NCBI RefSeq assembly: GCF_040182365.1
Contig: NZ_CP144460.1
Span: forward strand, 2,852,001-2,916,000
DNA from: Xanthomonas sp. 10-10
GTDB lineage: Bacteria > Pseudomonadota > Gammaproteobacteria > Xanthomonadales > Xanthomonadaceae
Reading direction: 5' to 3'
Length of the DNA: 64,000 nucleotides
Each line of letters starts with the position of its first letter. Position 1 is the first letter of the stretch. Under the pieces are notes generated by a model that made no database searches, had not been told where the DNA came from, and saw only the letters and a program-made list of their open reading frames with translations. Position numbers and translations under genes: made by a program. Shown piece after piece: positions 54,627-62,735 of this stretch.

Positions 54627-56117
54627 TCAACGCGTCTGCTCCGGCGCCTGGCTCCAACCCAGGCCCAGGCTCTTCTGTAGCGCGACATAATTGACCAGCA
54701 GCTGCACCTGCGCCTGCGCGGCGGCGTCCTGCGCGGACAGTTGCTGGCGCTGTACGTCGAGCAGATCGATCGACGACGTCGCTCCGGCATCGCGCCGTTG
54801 TTGCATCAGCCCGGCCGAGCGCGTGGCCGACGCTTCGGCCTGGCGTGCGACCACCAGTTGCTTGCGCGCCGAGCCGAAACGCGACAGCGCGGAGTTGGCG
54901 TCCTGCAACGCCGCCAGCACCGCACCCTCGTAAGCCGCCTCGCGGCCGGCGTTGCCGGCACGCGCCTGCTCCACCTGCGCGCGGGTCTTGCCGAAATCGA
55001 AGATCGACCAACGCAGCATCGGCACCGCCAGCGTGGTCAACGCGTCGGAGTTGAAGTCGCTGGGCGAGCCGGCGACCCAGCTCAGGCCGCCCAGCAAGGT
55101 CACCTGCGGGAAATAGCCATTCAACGCCTCGCCGATCTGCGCGCTGGACGCCGCCAGCTCGCGCTCGGCCTTGCGCACATCGGGGCGGCGGCGGATCAAC
55201 GCGCCGGCATCGTCCACGCGCACGTCGGTGGGCAACATCGGCAGCGGCCGCACCGCAGCCAGTTGCGCGTCCAGCGCACCCGGCTCGCGGCCGACCATCA
55301 AGGCGAGCTGGTCCAGCGCTTCCTGCAACTGCATGTCCAGCGGCAGGCGCTGGGCTTGCTGCTGCTGCACCTGGGTGGCGATCTGGTCGACCTGCAGGTC
55401 CGAGGCCGCACCGCGCTCGCGGCGCTGCCGGGTCAGCGCCAGCGATTGGCCGATCTTGTCCAGGTTGGCATCGGCAATGGCCAGCCGTGCCTGCAGCCCG
55501 CGGTAGTTCAGATACACCTGCCCCACTTCGGCAGCCAGTTGCACCTGCGCATCGGCCAGCTCGGCTTCGGAGGCCTGCGCTTGCGCCAGCGCACCTTCGG
55601 CGGCACGACGGCGGCGGCCAAAGAAGTCCAGCTCCCAGCTGGCATCGAAGCCGGCGCTGTAGATCTGGGTCTTGTCCAGATCCAGCGCCTCGCTGCCCTG
55701 TGCCGGTGGCTGGCCGTTCTCACCGTTCTGCAAGCCGCCCAACGTGTCGACGATGGTCTGCGGCGGCTCGGCATACGCATACACCGCGCTCGCGTTGAGC
55801 TTGGGCAGACGCTCTGCACGGCGCTGGCTGGCCAGTGCACGGTTGGCGCGCAGCCGTGCCTGCGCCGCACGCAGGTTGGGACTGTCGGCCAGGGCCTGGG
55901 TCACCAGCTGGGTAAGCTGCGCATCGTTGAGCTGCTCCCACCAGTGATTCAACGGAGCGGCGGCAACCACGTCGGCGCCACCGGCGCGATGCAATGCGGG
56001 CGCCTGAATCGCCGCATCGGCCACGGGCGGTGCCTTGGTGTAGTTGGGGCCGAGCATGCAGCCGCCGAGCAACACGGCGCTCAACGCCGCCGCCAGCGGC
56101 ATGCGGACCAGGCGCAT
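54627..56117 (-). CDS. Outer-membrane efflux lipoprotein (NodT/OprM family)
   Basis: A 496-aa TolC-like outer-membrane factor. A lipoprotein signal ends at Cys20 (LGGC). Two outer-membrane efflux repeats follow (about 65-270 and 280-480) with the long helices of the periplasmic barrel. It opens the outer membrane for the EmrA-EmrB pump. ATG 56117 is five bases past the emrB stop; the frame extends to a TTG inside emrB, which is less likely. Last gene of emrA-emrB-omf. Confidence 0.92.
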   Translation of the reverse strand: MRLVRMPLAAALSAVLLGGCMLGPNYTKAPPVADAAIQAPALHRAGGADVVAAAPLNHWWEQLNDAQLTQLVTQALADSPNLRAAQARLRANRALASQRRAERLPKLNASAVYAYAEPPQTIVDTLGGLQNGENGQPPAQGSEALDLDKTQIYSAGFDASWELDFFGRRRRAAEGALAQAQASEAELADAQVQLAAEVGQVYLNYRGLQARLAIADANLDKIGQSLALTRQRRERGAASDLQVDQIATQVQQQQAQRLPLDMQLQEALDQLALMVGREPGALDAQLAAVRPLPMLPTDVRVDDAGALIRRRPDVRKAERELAASSAQIGEALNGYFPQVTLLGGLSWVAGSPSDFNSDALTTLAVPMLRWSIFDFGKTRAQVEQARAGNAGREAAYEGAVLAALQDANSALSRFGSARKQLVVARQAEASATRSAGLMQQRRDAGATSSIDLLDVQRQQLSAQDAAAQAQVQLLVNYVALQKSLGLGWSQAPEQTR

Positions 56118-56121
56118 GGAA

Positions 56122-57708
56122 TCAGTGCATTGCAAGGTGCGCCCCCTTGGGTAACGGCTTGAGCAAAAAGGCCAGCGGAATCGTGCAGACCACGATCACG
56201 CCGAAGATCCAGAACAGGTCGCTATAGGTCATCACCAGCGCCTGCTGCTGCACCAGGCGCGCCAGCTGCGCAACCGAGCGGATGGCCGCCTCGCCGCCGG
56301 CGCTGCCCTGCATCTGCGCGGTCAGGCCGGACAGAAACTCCTGCGCGCGTGTCGCATTGGCGGTGATCGCGCTGCCGATGGTTTCGGTGTGGAAGGTCAT
56401 GCGGCGCTCCTGGAAGGTGGAGATCAGCGCAAGCCCCACCGAGCCGCCCAGGTTGCGGCCGGCGTTGAACAGGCCTGACGCATCGCCGGCCAGCTCCGGC
56501 GGTACCGAAGAGATGGCCGCCTGGTTCAGCGACATCATCGCCAGCGCCAGGCCGCAGCCCTGCAGCAACTGCCCGGCGACAAAATGCGTGCCGACGGTGT
56601 CGGCGGTCAGCGACAGGTTGACGAAACAGGCCGCGGCAAAACAGATCAGCCCGGCGATCACCAGGATGCGTACGTCCACCACCTCCAGCAGCTTGGGCAT
56701 CATCGGCATCAGCAGCACGGTCGGCAGGCCCGACAGCAGCAGCACATAGCCGGCCTGCTCGGTGTTGTAGCCGGAGATCACCGCCAGGAACTGCGGAATC
56801 ATGTACATGACGCCGAACAGGATCATGCCCACTGCCATGATCATGATGAACACTGCGCCGAAACTGCGGTGCAGCAGCAGCGACAGGTGAATCACCGGCG
56901 GCCGCTTGCGGAACTGGCCGATCACCAGGGCGATGAAGCCGCTCAAGGCGATCACGCTCAGCATGTTGATCTCGCTGGATTCGAACCAGCGCTCACGCTG
57001 GCCTTCTTCCAGCACCACGGTAAGCCCGCCCAGGCCGGCGGTCAGGCCGTAGATGCCCAGCCAGTCCGCATTGAGCAGGCCGGCCCAGTCGCCTTTTTCA
57101 TGCTTCAGGCCGAGCAGCAGCAAGGCCACCAGGCCCACGCAGATCGGCACGTTGATGAAGAACGCGTAGTGCCAGCTGACGTTCTCGGTGAGCCAGCCGC
57201 CGAGCAGCGGGCCGATCACCGGGCCCATGATCACGGTCATGCCGAACAAGGCCGTGCCCATGGTCTGCTGGCTCGGCGGCAGCCGGGTCGCAACGATGGT
57301 CAGCGCGGTGGGAATCAGCGCGCCACCGGCCAGGCCCTGCCCCACGCGGCCGATGATCATCATCGTCAACGAGGTCGACAGCCCGCACACCACCGAAAAC
57401 GCGGTGAACATCACCGCGCAGATCAGCAGGAAGTTGCGCAGGCCCAGCGTGCGCACGAACCAGCCGGTCAGCGGGATCATGATGATCTCGGCGACCAGGT
57501 AAGCGGTGGAGATCCAGGTGCCTTCGGTACCGCTGGCGCCGACCTCGCCCTGGATGGTGGGCAGCGCCGCGTTGACGATGGAGATATCCAGCGTCGCCAT
57601 GAACGAGCCGATGGTGCCGGCCAGCACCGCCAGCCAGGCGCCCGGCTCGGCCTTTTCGCTGGCAGCGCTGCCGCCGGCGCTCTGGCCGGTGGCTGCCGCT
57701 GCACTCAC
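56122..57708 (-). CDS. emrB: MFS multidrug efflux permease EmrB (DHA2)
   Basis: A 528-aa DHA2-family drug:proton antiporter with 14 predicted helices. The first-helix ATLDISIVNAALPTI and the following motif GPVIGPLLGGWL (motif C of antiporters) are typical. It pairs with EmrA and an outer-membrane factor to export hydrophobic compounds or organic acids to the outside. The GTG start overlaps the emrA stop (GTGA), so it is translated with emrA. Confidence 0.94.
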   Translation of the reverse strand: MSAAAATGQSAGGSAASEKAEPGAWLAVLAGTIGSFMATLDISIVNAALPTIQGEVGASGTEGTWISTAYLVAEIIMIPLTGWFVRTLGLRNFLLICAVMFTAFSVVCGLSTSLTMMIIGRVGQGLAGGALIPTALTIVATRLPPSQQTMGTALFGMTVIMGPVIGPLLGGWLTENVSWHYAFFINVPICVGLVALLLLGLKHEKGDWAGLLNADWLGIYGLTAGLGGLTVVLEEGQRERWFESSEINMLSVIALSGFIALVIGQFRKRPPVIHLSLLLHRSFGAVFIMIMAVGMILFGVMYMIPQFLAVISGYNTEQAGYVLLLSGLPTVLLMPMMPKLLEVVDVRILVIAGLICFAAACFVNLSLTADTVGTHFVAGQLLQGCGLALAMMSLNQAAISSVPPELAGDASGLFNAGRNLGGSVGLALISTFQERRMTFHTETIGSAITANATRAQEFLSGLTAQMQGSAGGEAAIRSVAQLARLVQQQALVMTYSDLFWIFGVIVVCTIPLAFLLKPLPKGAHLAMH

Positions 57709-58892
57709 TGCGCGCGCTCCTGCTCCTGCACGCGGTCGGATTCTGCTTCGGCCCGCTGCTTGGCGTCCTTGGCCGAGCGCGTATCCACCGTCACCTCCAC
57801 CGACATGCCCGGCACCAATACCTTGCGTGCCTCTTCGCCGGCCAGCACACGAATGCGCACCGGCACGCGCTGCACCACCTTGGTGAAGTTGCCGGTGGCA
57901 TTTTCCGGCGGCAACAGCGCGAACTGCGAGCCGGTACCGGGCGAGAGGCTTTCGACCTTGCCGTGCAGCTTCACGCCGGACAGCGCATCGACCTCGATTT
58001 CGGCCGGCTGGCCGGGACGCATCAGGCCGACCTGGGTTTCCTTGAAGTTGGCGATCAGGTACAGCGATTCCTGCGGCACGATGGTCATGGTGCGGGTGCC
58101 TGCGGCCAGGAACTGCCCAACCTGCACGGTCTTGTCGCCGACGCGGCCGTGGATACGGCTGGTCAGGCGGGTGTCTTCCACCGCGATGCGGGCCTGGTCG
58201 GCGTCGGCGGTGGCCTGCTTCACGCCGGCCTGAGCCTGCTCCAGTTGCGCGGTGCTGGCCTGGATCTGACTCTGCGCTGCCTTGGCCTGCGCCTGGGCGG
58301 CGTCGTACTGGGCGCGGGCGCGGGCCAGGTCGTGCTGCAGGCTTTCCTGGTGCTCGTGCGTGTCCGCGCCGGAGGCCGCCAGCGGCGCGAAGCGCTTCAC
58401 CTCGGCCTGGGCGAACGTGAGGCTGGCAGCGGCGGCAGCGACCTGGGTGCGCGCCTGCACCAGCGACGATTCCTGCGCGGACACATTGGCCGTGGCGGCA
58501 GCGATGTCGGCCTGGCGCGCGGCGATCGCGGCCTCGGCCTGCTGCAGCGTGGCCTGGTAGGTGCGGTCATCGATCTGCAGCAACGGCTGGCCGGCGTCCA
58601 CGATCTGGTTGTCGCCCACCATCACCCGGGTCACGTAGCCGCTGACGCGCGGCGCCACCGCCACCGAATCGGCCTGCAGATAGGCGTTGTTGGTGTCCTG
58701 CATGTAGCGGCCCTTGATCAGGTAATAGGCCAGCCAGACCACCAGCAAGACCAGCACCAGCACGCCCACCAGGATCAGCGTCCACTTGACCTTGGGGTTC
58801 TTCAAGGGTGAAGGCTTCTGCTCCTGGTCGTCGTGCGCGTCTGCGGCCTGGCTGCGGCCATCGTTGGACTGGCGGTCTTCTTGGTTGCTCAA
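57705..58892 (-). CDS. emrA: Membrane fusion protein EmrA (HlyD family)
   Basis: A 395-aa adaptor: a short cytoplasmic N-terminus, one membrane helix (about 38-60), a biotinyl-lipoyl-like domain (AYLQADSVAVAPRVSGYVTRV), a long alpha-hairpin very rich in Ala and Gln (about 110-215) and a beta-barrel domain. It links EmrB to the outer-membrane factor. TTG 58892 is chosen because an AGGA site precedes it; an ATG at 58934 adds 14 residues without a ribosome site. No MarR-type regulator gene is adjacent, unlike E. coli emrRAB. Confidence 0.88.
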   Translation of the reverse strand: MSNQEDRQSNDGRSQAADAHDDQEQKPSPLKNPKVKWTLILVGVLVLVLLVVWLAYYLIKGRYMQDTNNAYLQADSVAVAPRVSGYVTRVMVGDNQIVDAGQPLLQIDDRTYQATLQQAEAAIAARQADIAAATANVSAQESSLVQARTQVAAAAASLTFAQAEVKRFAPLAASGADTHEHQESLQHDLARARAQYDAAQAQAKAAQSQIQASTAQLEQAQAGVKQATADADQARIAVEDTRLTSRIHGRVGDKTVQVGQFLAAGTRTMTIVPQESLYLIANFKETQVGLMRPGQPAEIEVDALSGVKLHGKVESLSPGTGSQFALLPPENATGNFTKVVQRVPVRIRVLAGEEARKVLVPGMSVEVTVDTRSAKDAKQRAEAESDRVQEQERAQ

Positions 58893-59225
58893 AGGAAGCG
58901 TCCTGTAGGTCGTGGGCGAGGCGCGCGGCGGCATGCCGGATCAGCGGCAGGGCGAAAGCGGCAGAACCATACAATTATTTGAACCCGTCAGTACAGGTTG
59001 CGTGACGAGCCCAGTCAGCTGGTGCTGAGGCTGGCCGGACGTGCGCTATCGGCCGGTTGATTCACGTCGGCCAGCCGCGTGCTGCGCGCCAGCACGCGCT
59101 CGCAGTGCAATCGATGACGATGGCCCAGCTGCGCGCTGCCGCGACCGGGTTTGCAGTCTCTCAGCCAATGATTGGCGATTGATGAAGATGCGGCCACCTG
59201 CGCCGCATCGTCGCCCCGCCCCGTC

Positions 59226-60341
59226 TCAACGGCCGGTCTTGATCTCGGTCCACAGCCGCGTGTACAGGCGATCGACGTCCGGCGAATTGATCGCATAGGT
59301 GAACATCTTGGCGGTCACCTCCGGCGGCGGGTAGATGGTGGGGTCGTTGCGGATCGCCGCATCCACCAGCGGCGTGGCGGTGCGCACCGGGTTGGCGTAG
59401 TGGATGAAGTTGCTGTTGGCCGCGGCCACCTCCGGCTTCAGCAGGTAATTGATGAAGGCGTAGGCGTTGTCAGGATGCTTGGCATCCTTGGGGATGGCCA
59501 GCATGTCGAACCATTGCGGCGCGCCTTCCTTCGGAATGGCGTAGGCCACATTGACGTTGTTGCCGGCCTCCTTGGCACGGTCGCGCGCCTGGATGATGTC
59601 GCCCGACCACCCCACCGCCAGGCAGGTATTGCCGTTGGCCAACGAGGTGACGTATTGGCTGGAGTGGAAGTTCTGCACGTACGGGCGGATGGTCTTGATC
59701 AGCGCCGCGGCTTTCTCGATCTCGGCCGGCACGCTGCTGTGCGGGTCCAGGCCCAGGTAGTTCAGCGCGATCGGGATCATGTCCGAGGGCGTGTCCAGAA
59801 TGGTCACACCGCAATCCTTCAGCCTGGACAGATTCTCTGGCTTGAACACCAGATCCCAGCTGTTGGCGACATCGGTGCTGCCGAAGATCGCCTTGAGCTT
59901 GTCGACGTTGTAGCCGATGCCGGTGGTGCCGATCATGTACGGCACGCCATAGGCATTGTTGGGGTCCTGTGCGGCGATGCGGCGCATCACGTCAGGATCC
60001 AGATTGGCCAGATTCGGGATCTTGCTTTTGTCCAATGGCAGGAACACACCGGCCTGGATCTGCCGGCCGAAGAAGTTGAGCGTGGGCACCACCACGTCGT
60101 AATCGCTGCCACCGGCCAGCAACTTGGTTTCCACCATCTCGTCGCTATCGAACACGTCGTAGGTGACCTTGATGCCGGTGCTCTTTTCGAACGCGGGGAT
60201 GGTGTCTTCTGCGATGTAGTCGGAGTAGTTGTAGACGTTGAGCACCTTGGCCTGCGCCTCGGCCTTGCCCGGGGCGCCACCGCCGCCGCAGCCGGAGAAC
60301 AGGGTGATGGACAGGGTCAGTGCGAGCAGTCGCAGCGTCAT
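59226..60341 (-). CDS. potF: Putrescine-binding lipoprotein PotF
   Basis: A 371-aa extracytoplasmic solute-binding protein (type 2 periplasmic fold). A lipoprotein signal ends at Cys18 (FSGC) rather than a plain signal peptide as in E. coli PotF. Polyamine-family segments include LNVYNYSDYIAEDTIPAFEK, GTTGIGYNVDK, and YAIPKEGAPQWFDMLAIPK. It delivers putrescine or spermidine to PotA-PotH-PotI, whose genes are 5 kb downstream. ATG 60341 begins the signal; the longer frame upstream is spurious. Confidence 0.93.
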   Translation of the reverse strand: MTLRLLALTLSITLFSGCGGGGAPGKAEAQAKVLNVYNYSDYIAEDTIPAFEKSTGIKVTYDVFDSDEMVETKLLAGGSDYDVVVPTLNFFGRQIQAGVFLPLDKSKIPNLANLDPDVMRRIAAQDPNNAYGVPYMIGTTGIGYNVDKLKAIFGSTDVANSWDLVFKPENLSRLKDCGVTILDTPSDMIPIALNYLGLDPHSSVPAEIEKAAALIKTIRPYVQNFHSSQYVTSLANGNTCLAVGWSGDIIQARDRAKEAGNNVNVAYAIPKEGAPQWFDMLAIPKDAKHPDNAYAFINYLLKPEVAAANSNFIHYANPVRTATPLVDAAIRNDPTIYPPPEVTAKMFTYAINSPDVDRLYTRLWTEIKTGR

Positions 60342-60559
60342 GTGGGTCTCCAGGGCAGCGCGATGGGGCGGCCCGGCATCGCGGCCGGTCTGCGCCCAGC
60401 CTACCCACCGCGCCCGGGTTTGCACAGCGTGCGGTGTGTGGGCGGCGGTGCGCGGGTGCGATGCGCTGCAGCGTCGTGATTGGCGAAGGTCATTGCCGTC
60501 GGTGGCGCTTGCTGCACGGCAGCTGCGCGGCCCTGGGGCCGAAGGCATGCCGCCACGGC

Positions 60560-61939
60560 TTACCTGCCCAAGGCCTGGGCGGTATCGTCCAACGCCGCCC
60601 AGGCCTTGTCGAACAGCTCATCGACCTGGTCGCAGGTGATGATCAACGGCGGCGACAGCAGCATCGCATCGTAGGTCGCGCGCAGGATCAGGCCCCGCCG
60701 CAGCGCGAAGTCGCGACACATCGCGCCGACCCGTCCGCGCCCGGGGAAATACCTGCCGCGCCGGCGCTTGTCCGGCACCAGTTCCAGCGCCCCGACCAGG
60801 CCCGCAATCCGCGCCTCACCGACCAGCCGATGCGCGCCCAGCTCGGCCCAGCGCTGCGCCAGATACGGCGCGATCTGCGTGCGTGCGGTGTCCACGATGC
60901 CTTCGTCCTGCAGCAGGCGCAGATTCTCCAGCGCCACCGCCGCGCACACCGGATGCCCGGCATAGGTGCCGCCATGCGCCAATTCGCCGCCTTGCTGCTT
61001 GAGCACCCCGGCCACGCGATCGCTGAACATCGCCGCCGCCAGCGGGATGTAGCCGGAGGTGATGCCCTTGGCCAGCGTCATCACATCGGGCTGGAAGCCG
61101 AAGTAATCGGCGCCGAACCATTCGCCGGTACGTCCGAACCCGCAGATCACCTCATCGGCCACCAGCAACACATCATAGTGCCGGCAGATGCGCTGGATTT
61201 CCGGCCAATAACTGCGCGGCGGGATGTACACCCCGATCGCACCCATGATGGGTTCGCCGATGAAGGCCGCCACGTTTTCCGGACCGATCTCGAGAATCCT
61301 GGCTTCCAGACGGCGCGCGGCAAGCAGCCCGTAGTCCTCCGGCGCCATGTCCCCGCCATCGCCGAAATGATTGGGCGGCTCGATATGCACGATGCCCGGT
61401 ATCGGCAACCCGCCCTGCTTGTGCATGCCCTGCATGCCACCCAGGCTGGCACCGCCCATGGTGGTGCCGTGATAGCCATTGTGGCGACCGATGAAGACCT
61501 GTTTCTGCGGCTGCCCCTGCACCGCCCAGAAATGCCGCACCAGGCGCAGGATGGTGTCGTTGGCCTCCGATCCGGAATTGGCGAAAAAGGCATGATTCAA
61601 GTCGCCCGGCGTCAGCTCCGCCAGCTTGGCGGCCAGATGGATGGTGGGCTCGGTGGTGCACTGGAAAAAGCTGTTGTAGTAGGCCAGCTGCTCCATCTGC
61701 CGCGCCGCGGCCTGCGCCAGTTCGATACGCCCATACCCCACATTGACGCACCACAACCCTCCGAACGCATCCAGCAGTTTGTTGCCGTCGGCATCCCACA
61801 CATACACGCCCTCACCGCGCGTGAGGATGCGCGTGCCCTTGCCCGCCAAGACCGCGTTGTCGTTGAACGGATGCAGATGATGCGCGGCATCGAGCTGCTG
61901 CAACGACCTGAGCACAGAAGAATCCACGACCTGCTCCAC
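60560..61939 (-). CDS. spuC: Putrescine-pyruvate aminotransferase (SpuC type)
   Basis: A 459-aa class III PLP aminotransferase. The PLP lysine lies in LAKGITSGYIPLAA; DEVICGFGRTG, NSGSEANDT and HGGTYAGHPV are present. SpuC moves an amino group from putrescine or cadaverine to pyruvate, giving 4-aminobutyraldehyde. A glutamine-synthetase-family gene lies upstream and potF downstream on the same strand, the usual company of polyamine breakdown genes. Full length. An in-frame start at 61939 (MEQVVDSS) is used. Confidence 0.92.
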   Translation of the reverse strand: MEQVVDSSVLRSLQQLDAAHHLHPFNDNAVLAGKGTRILTRGEGVYVWDADGNKLLDAFGGLWCVNVGYGRIELAQAAARQMEQLAYYNSFFQCTTEPTIHLAAKLAELTPGDLNHAFFANSGSEANDTILRLVRHFWAVQGQPQKQVFIGRHNGYHGTTMGGASLGGMQGMHKQGGLPIPGIVHIEPPNHFGDGGDMAPEDYGLLAARRLEARILEIGPENVAAFIGEPIMGAIGVYIPPRSYWPEIQRICRHYDVLLVADEVICGFGRTGEWFGADYFGFQPDVMTLAKGITSGYIPLAAAMFSDRVAGVLKQQGGELAHGGTYAGHPVCAAVALENLRLLQDEGIVDTARTQIAPYLAQRWAELGAHRLVGEARIAGLVGALELVPDKRRRGRYFPGRGRVGAMCRDFALRRGLILRATYDAMLLSPPLIITCDQVDELFDKAWAALDDTAQALGR

Positions 61940-62068
61940 GCATGAGGAACCAGGAGCATACCCACGCCCTGTTGCCGGACCGTGGACGGCTCTGCAGAGT
62001 GCCCTGCCAATCCCCTGCGTGCCCGACAGACAGGTGGGCCGCGAGAACTTGCCCTGCCACCGACGTCG

Positions 62069-62133
62069 CCCTCATCCGCCCTTGGGGGCACCTTCTCCCC
62101 CATGAAGGAGGACAATGTCCCGATGGGAGAAGG
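62069..62133 (+). repeat. CCCTCATCCGCCCTTCGGGC repeat, copy R2 (interrupted)
   Basis: CCCTCATCCGCCCTTGGGGG, then CACCTTCTCCC; the closing GGGAGAAGG half lies 25 bp further on, after an insertion (about 62100-62124) absent from R1 and R3. The inserted piece contains ATGAAGGAGGACAATGTCCC. Confidence 0.8.
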
Positions 62134-62249
62134 AAACGTCTGACGACGTAGGTGGCCTGCACATTTCGACTACGCTTCCGGCCTCCTGCCCGGCACTGCC
62201 TGGCATGCGTATGGCATCGCCGCACCTTCGAGCTGCGCCCGTTGCAGCG

Positions 62250-62294
62250 CTTGCCTTGCCTCGCCTTGCTTCGCCCTGCCTTGCCTTGCTTTGC
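62250..62294 (+). repeat. Degenerate CTTGC pentamer array (9 units)
   Basis: Nine 5-bp units: CTTGC, CTTGC, CTCGC, CTTGC, TTCGC, CCTGC, CTTGC, CTTGC, TTTGC. The unit length keeps no reading frame, which argues against coding. Confidence 0.85.
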
Positions 62295-62356
62295 TTGCGC
62301 TTTTCCGGGGCCCCATACCGCAGCGGCAAGGCCGGCAGATACAACCCGCAGGGCGG

Positions 62357-62372
62357 CGCGCATGGATGCGCG
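62357..62372. repeat. CGCGCAT-GG-ATGCGCG palindrome
   Basis: Seven-base perfect arms (62357-62363 and 66-72) around GG, immediately before the larger GG-centred palindrome. Same CATGGATG core as the hairpins at 33875 and 34087. Confidence 0.8.
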
Positions 62373-62375
62373 ACG

Positions 62376-62409
62376 TTTTTGTAAGGGACATGGATGTCCC
62401 TTACAAAAA
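62376..62409. repeat. Perfect 16-bp-arm palindrome, GG centre
   Basis: TTTTTGTAAGGGACAT (62376-62391), GG, ATGTCCCTTACAAAAA (62394-62409). Perfect 16-bp arms with A/T tracts at both ends, so a bidirectional terminator is possible. Confidence 0.9.
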
Positions 62410-62481
62410 TTTCTGCCGGACTTGCGCACCCGCAGCGCCGAAGGCGCGCAGGTCGCGAGGACGGGGTGTGCTTTCTTTTTG

Positions 62482-62517
62482 GTTACTTTTTCTTTGCACA
62501 AGCAAAGAAAAAGCAAC
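62482..62517. repeat. GTTAC/GCAAC hairpin repeat
   Basis: CTTTTTCTTTGC (62486-62497) and GCAAAGAAAAAG (62502-62513) form a perfect 12-bp stem with an ACAA loop, extended imperfectly by GTTA/CAAC. AT-rich in a GC-rich setting; it resembles common Xanthomonas spacer hairpins. Confidence 0.85.
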
Positions 62518-62661
62518 TCGCGCCCGAAGGGCGTGAAAGCTCTGCTTTGGGTTCAACTATCCAGAACATCCCAACGGAGGTGAAGCCCTGCTCTGTTTTA
62601 AACCCCCAGAACCGCGCAAGCACACAAACCACGCCACGCTTCAACATCACCCAGCGCCGTA

Positions 62662-62703
62662 CCCTCATCCGTCCTTCGGGCACCTTTTCCCGGCGGGAGA
62701 AGG
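62662..62703 (+). repeat. CCCTCATCCG repeat, copy R3
   Basis: CCCTCATCCGTCCTTCGGGC, then ACCTTTTCCC-GGC-GGGAGAAGG. It lies 33 bp after the stop of the glutamine-synthetase-family gene, in a position to form its 3' hairpin. Confidence 0.85.
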
Positions 62704-62735
62704 GAAACGCCCGGCACGGGCTTCGACTACGTTGC

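Larger units (their letters stand above)
61940..62735. other. Repeat mosaic between the ligase gene and spuC
   Basis: About 800 bp without a gene. It contains two copies of the CCCTCATCCG repeat (R2 and R3), a CTTGC pentamer array, two palindromes with a CATGGATG core, and an AT-rich GTTAC/GCAAC hairpin, listed below. The spuC promoter probably lies in 61940-62060. The open frames across the region follow repeat sequence. Confidence 0.75.

Noticed and set aside
59015-59296. Minus-strand frame between potF and emrA
   Set aside because: It overlaps the end of potF in another phase, has no ribosome site and lacks family features.
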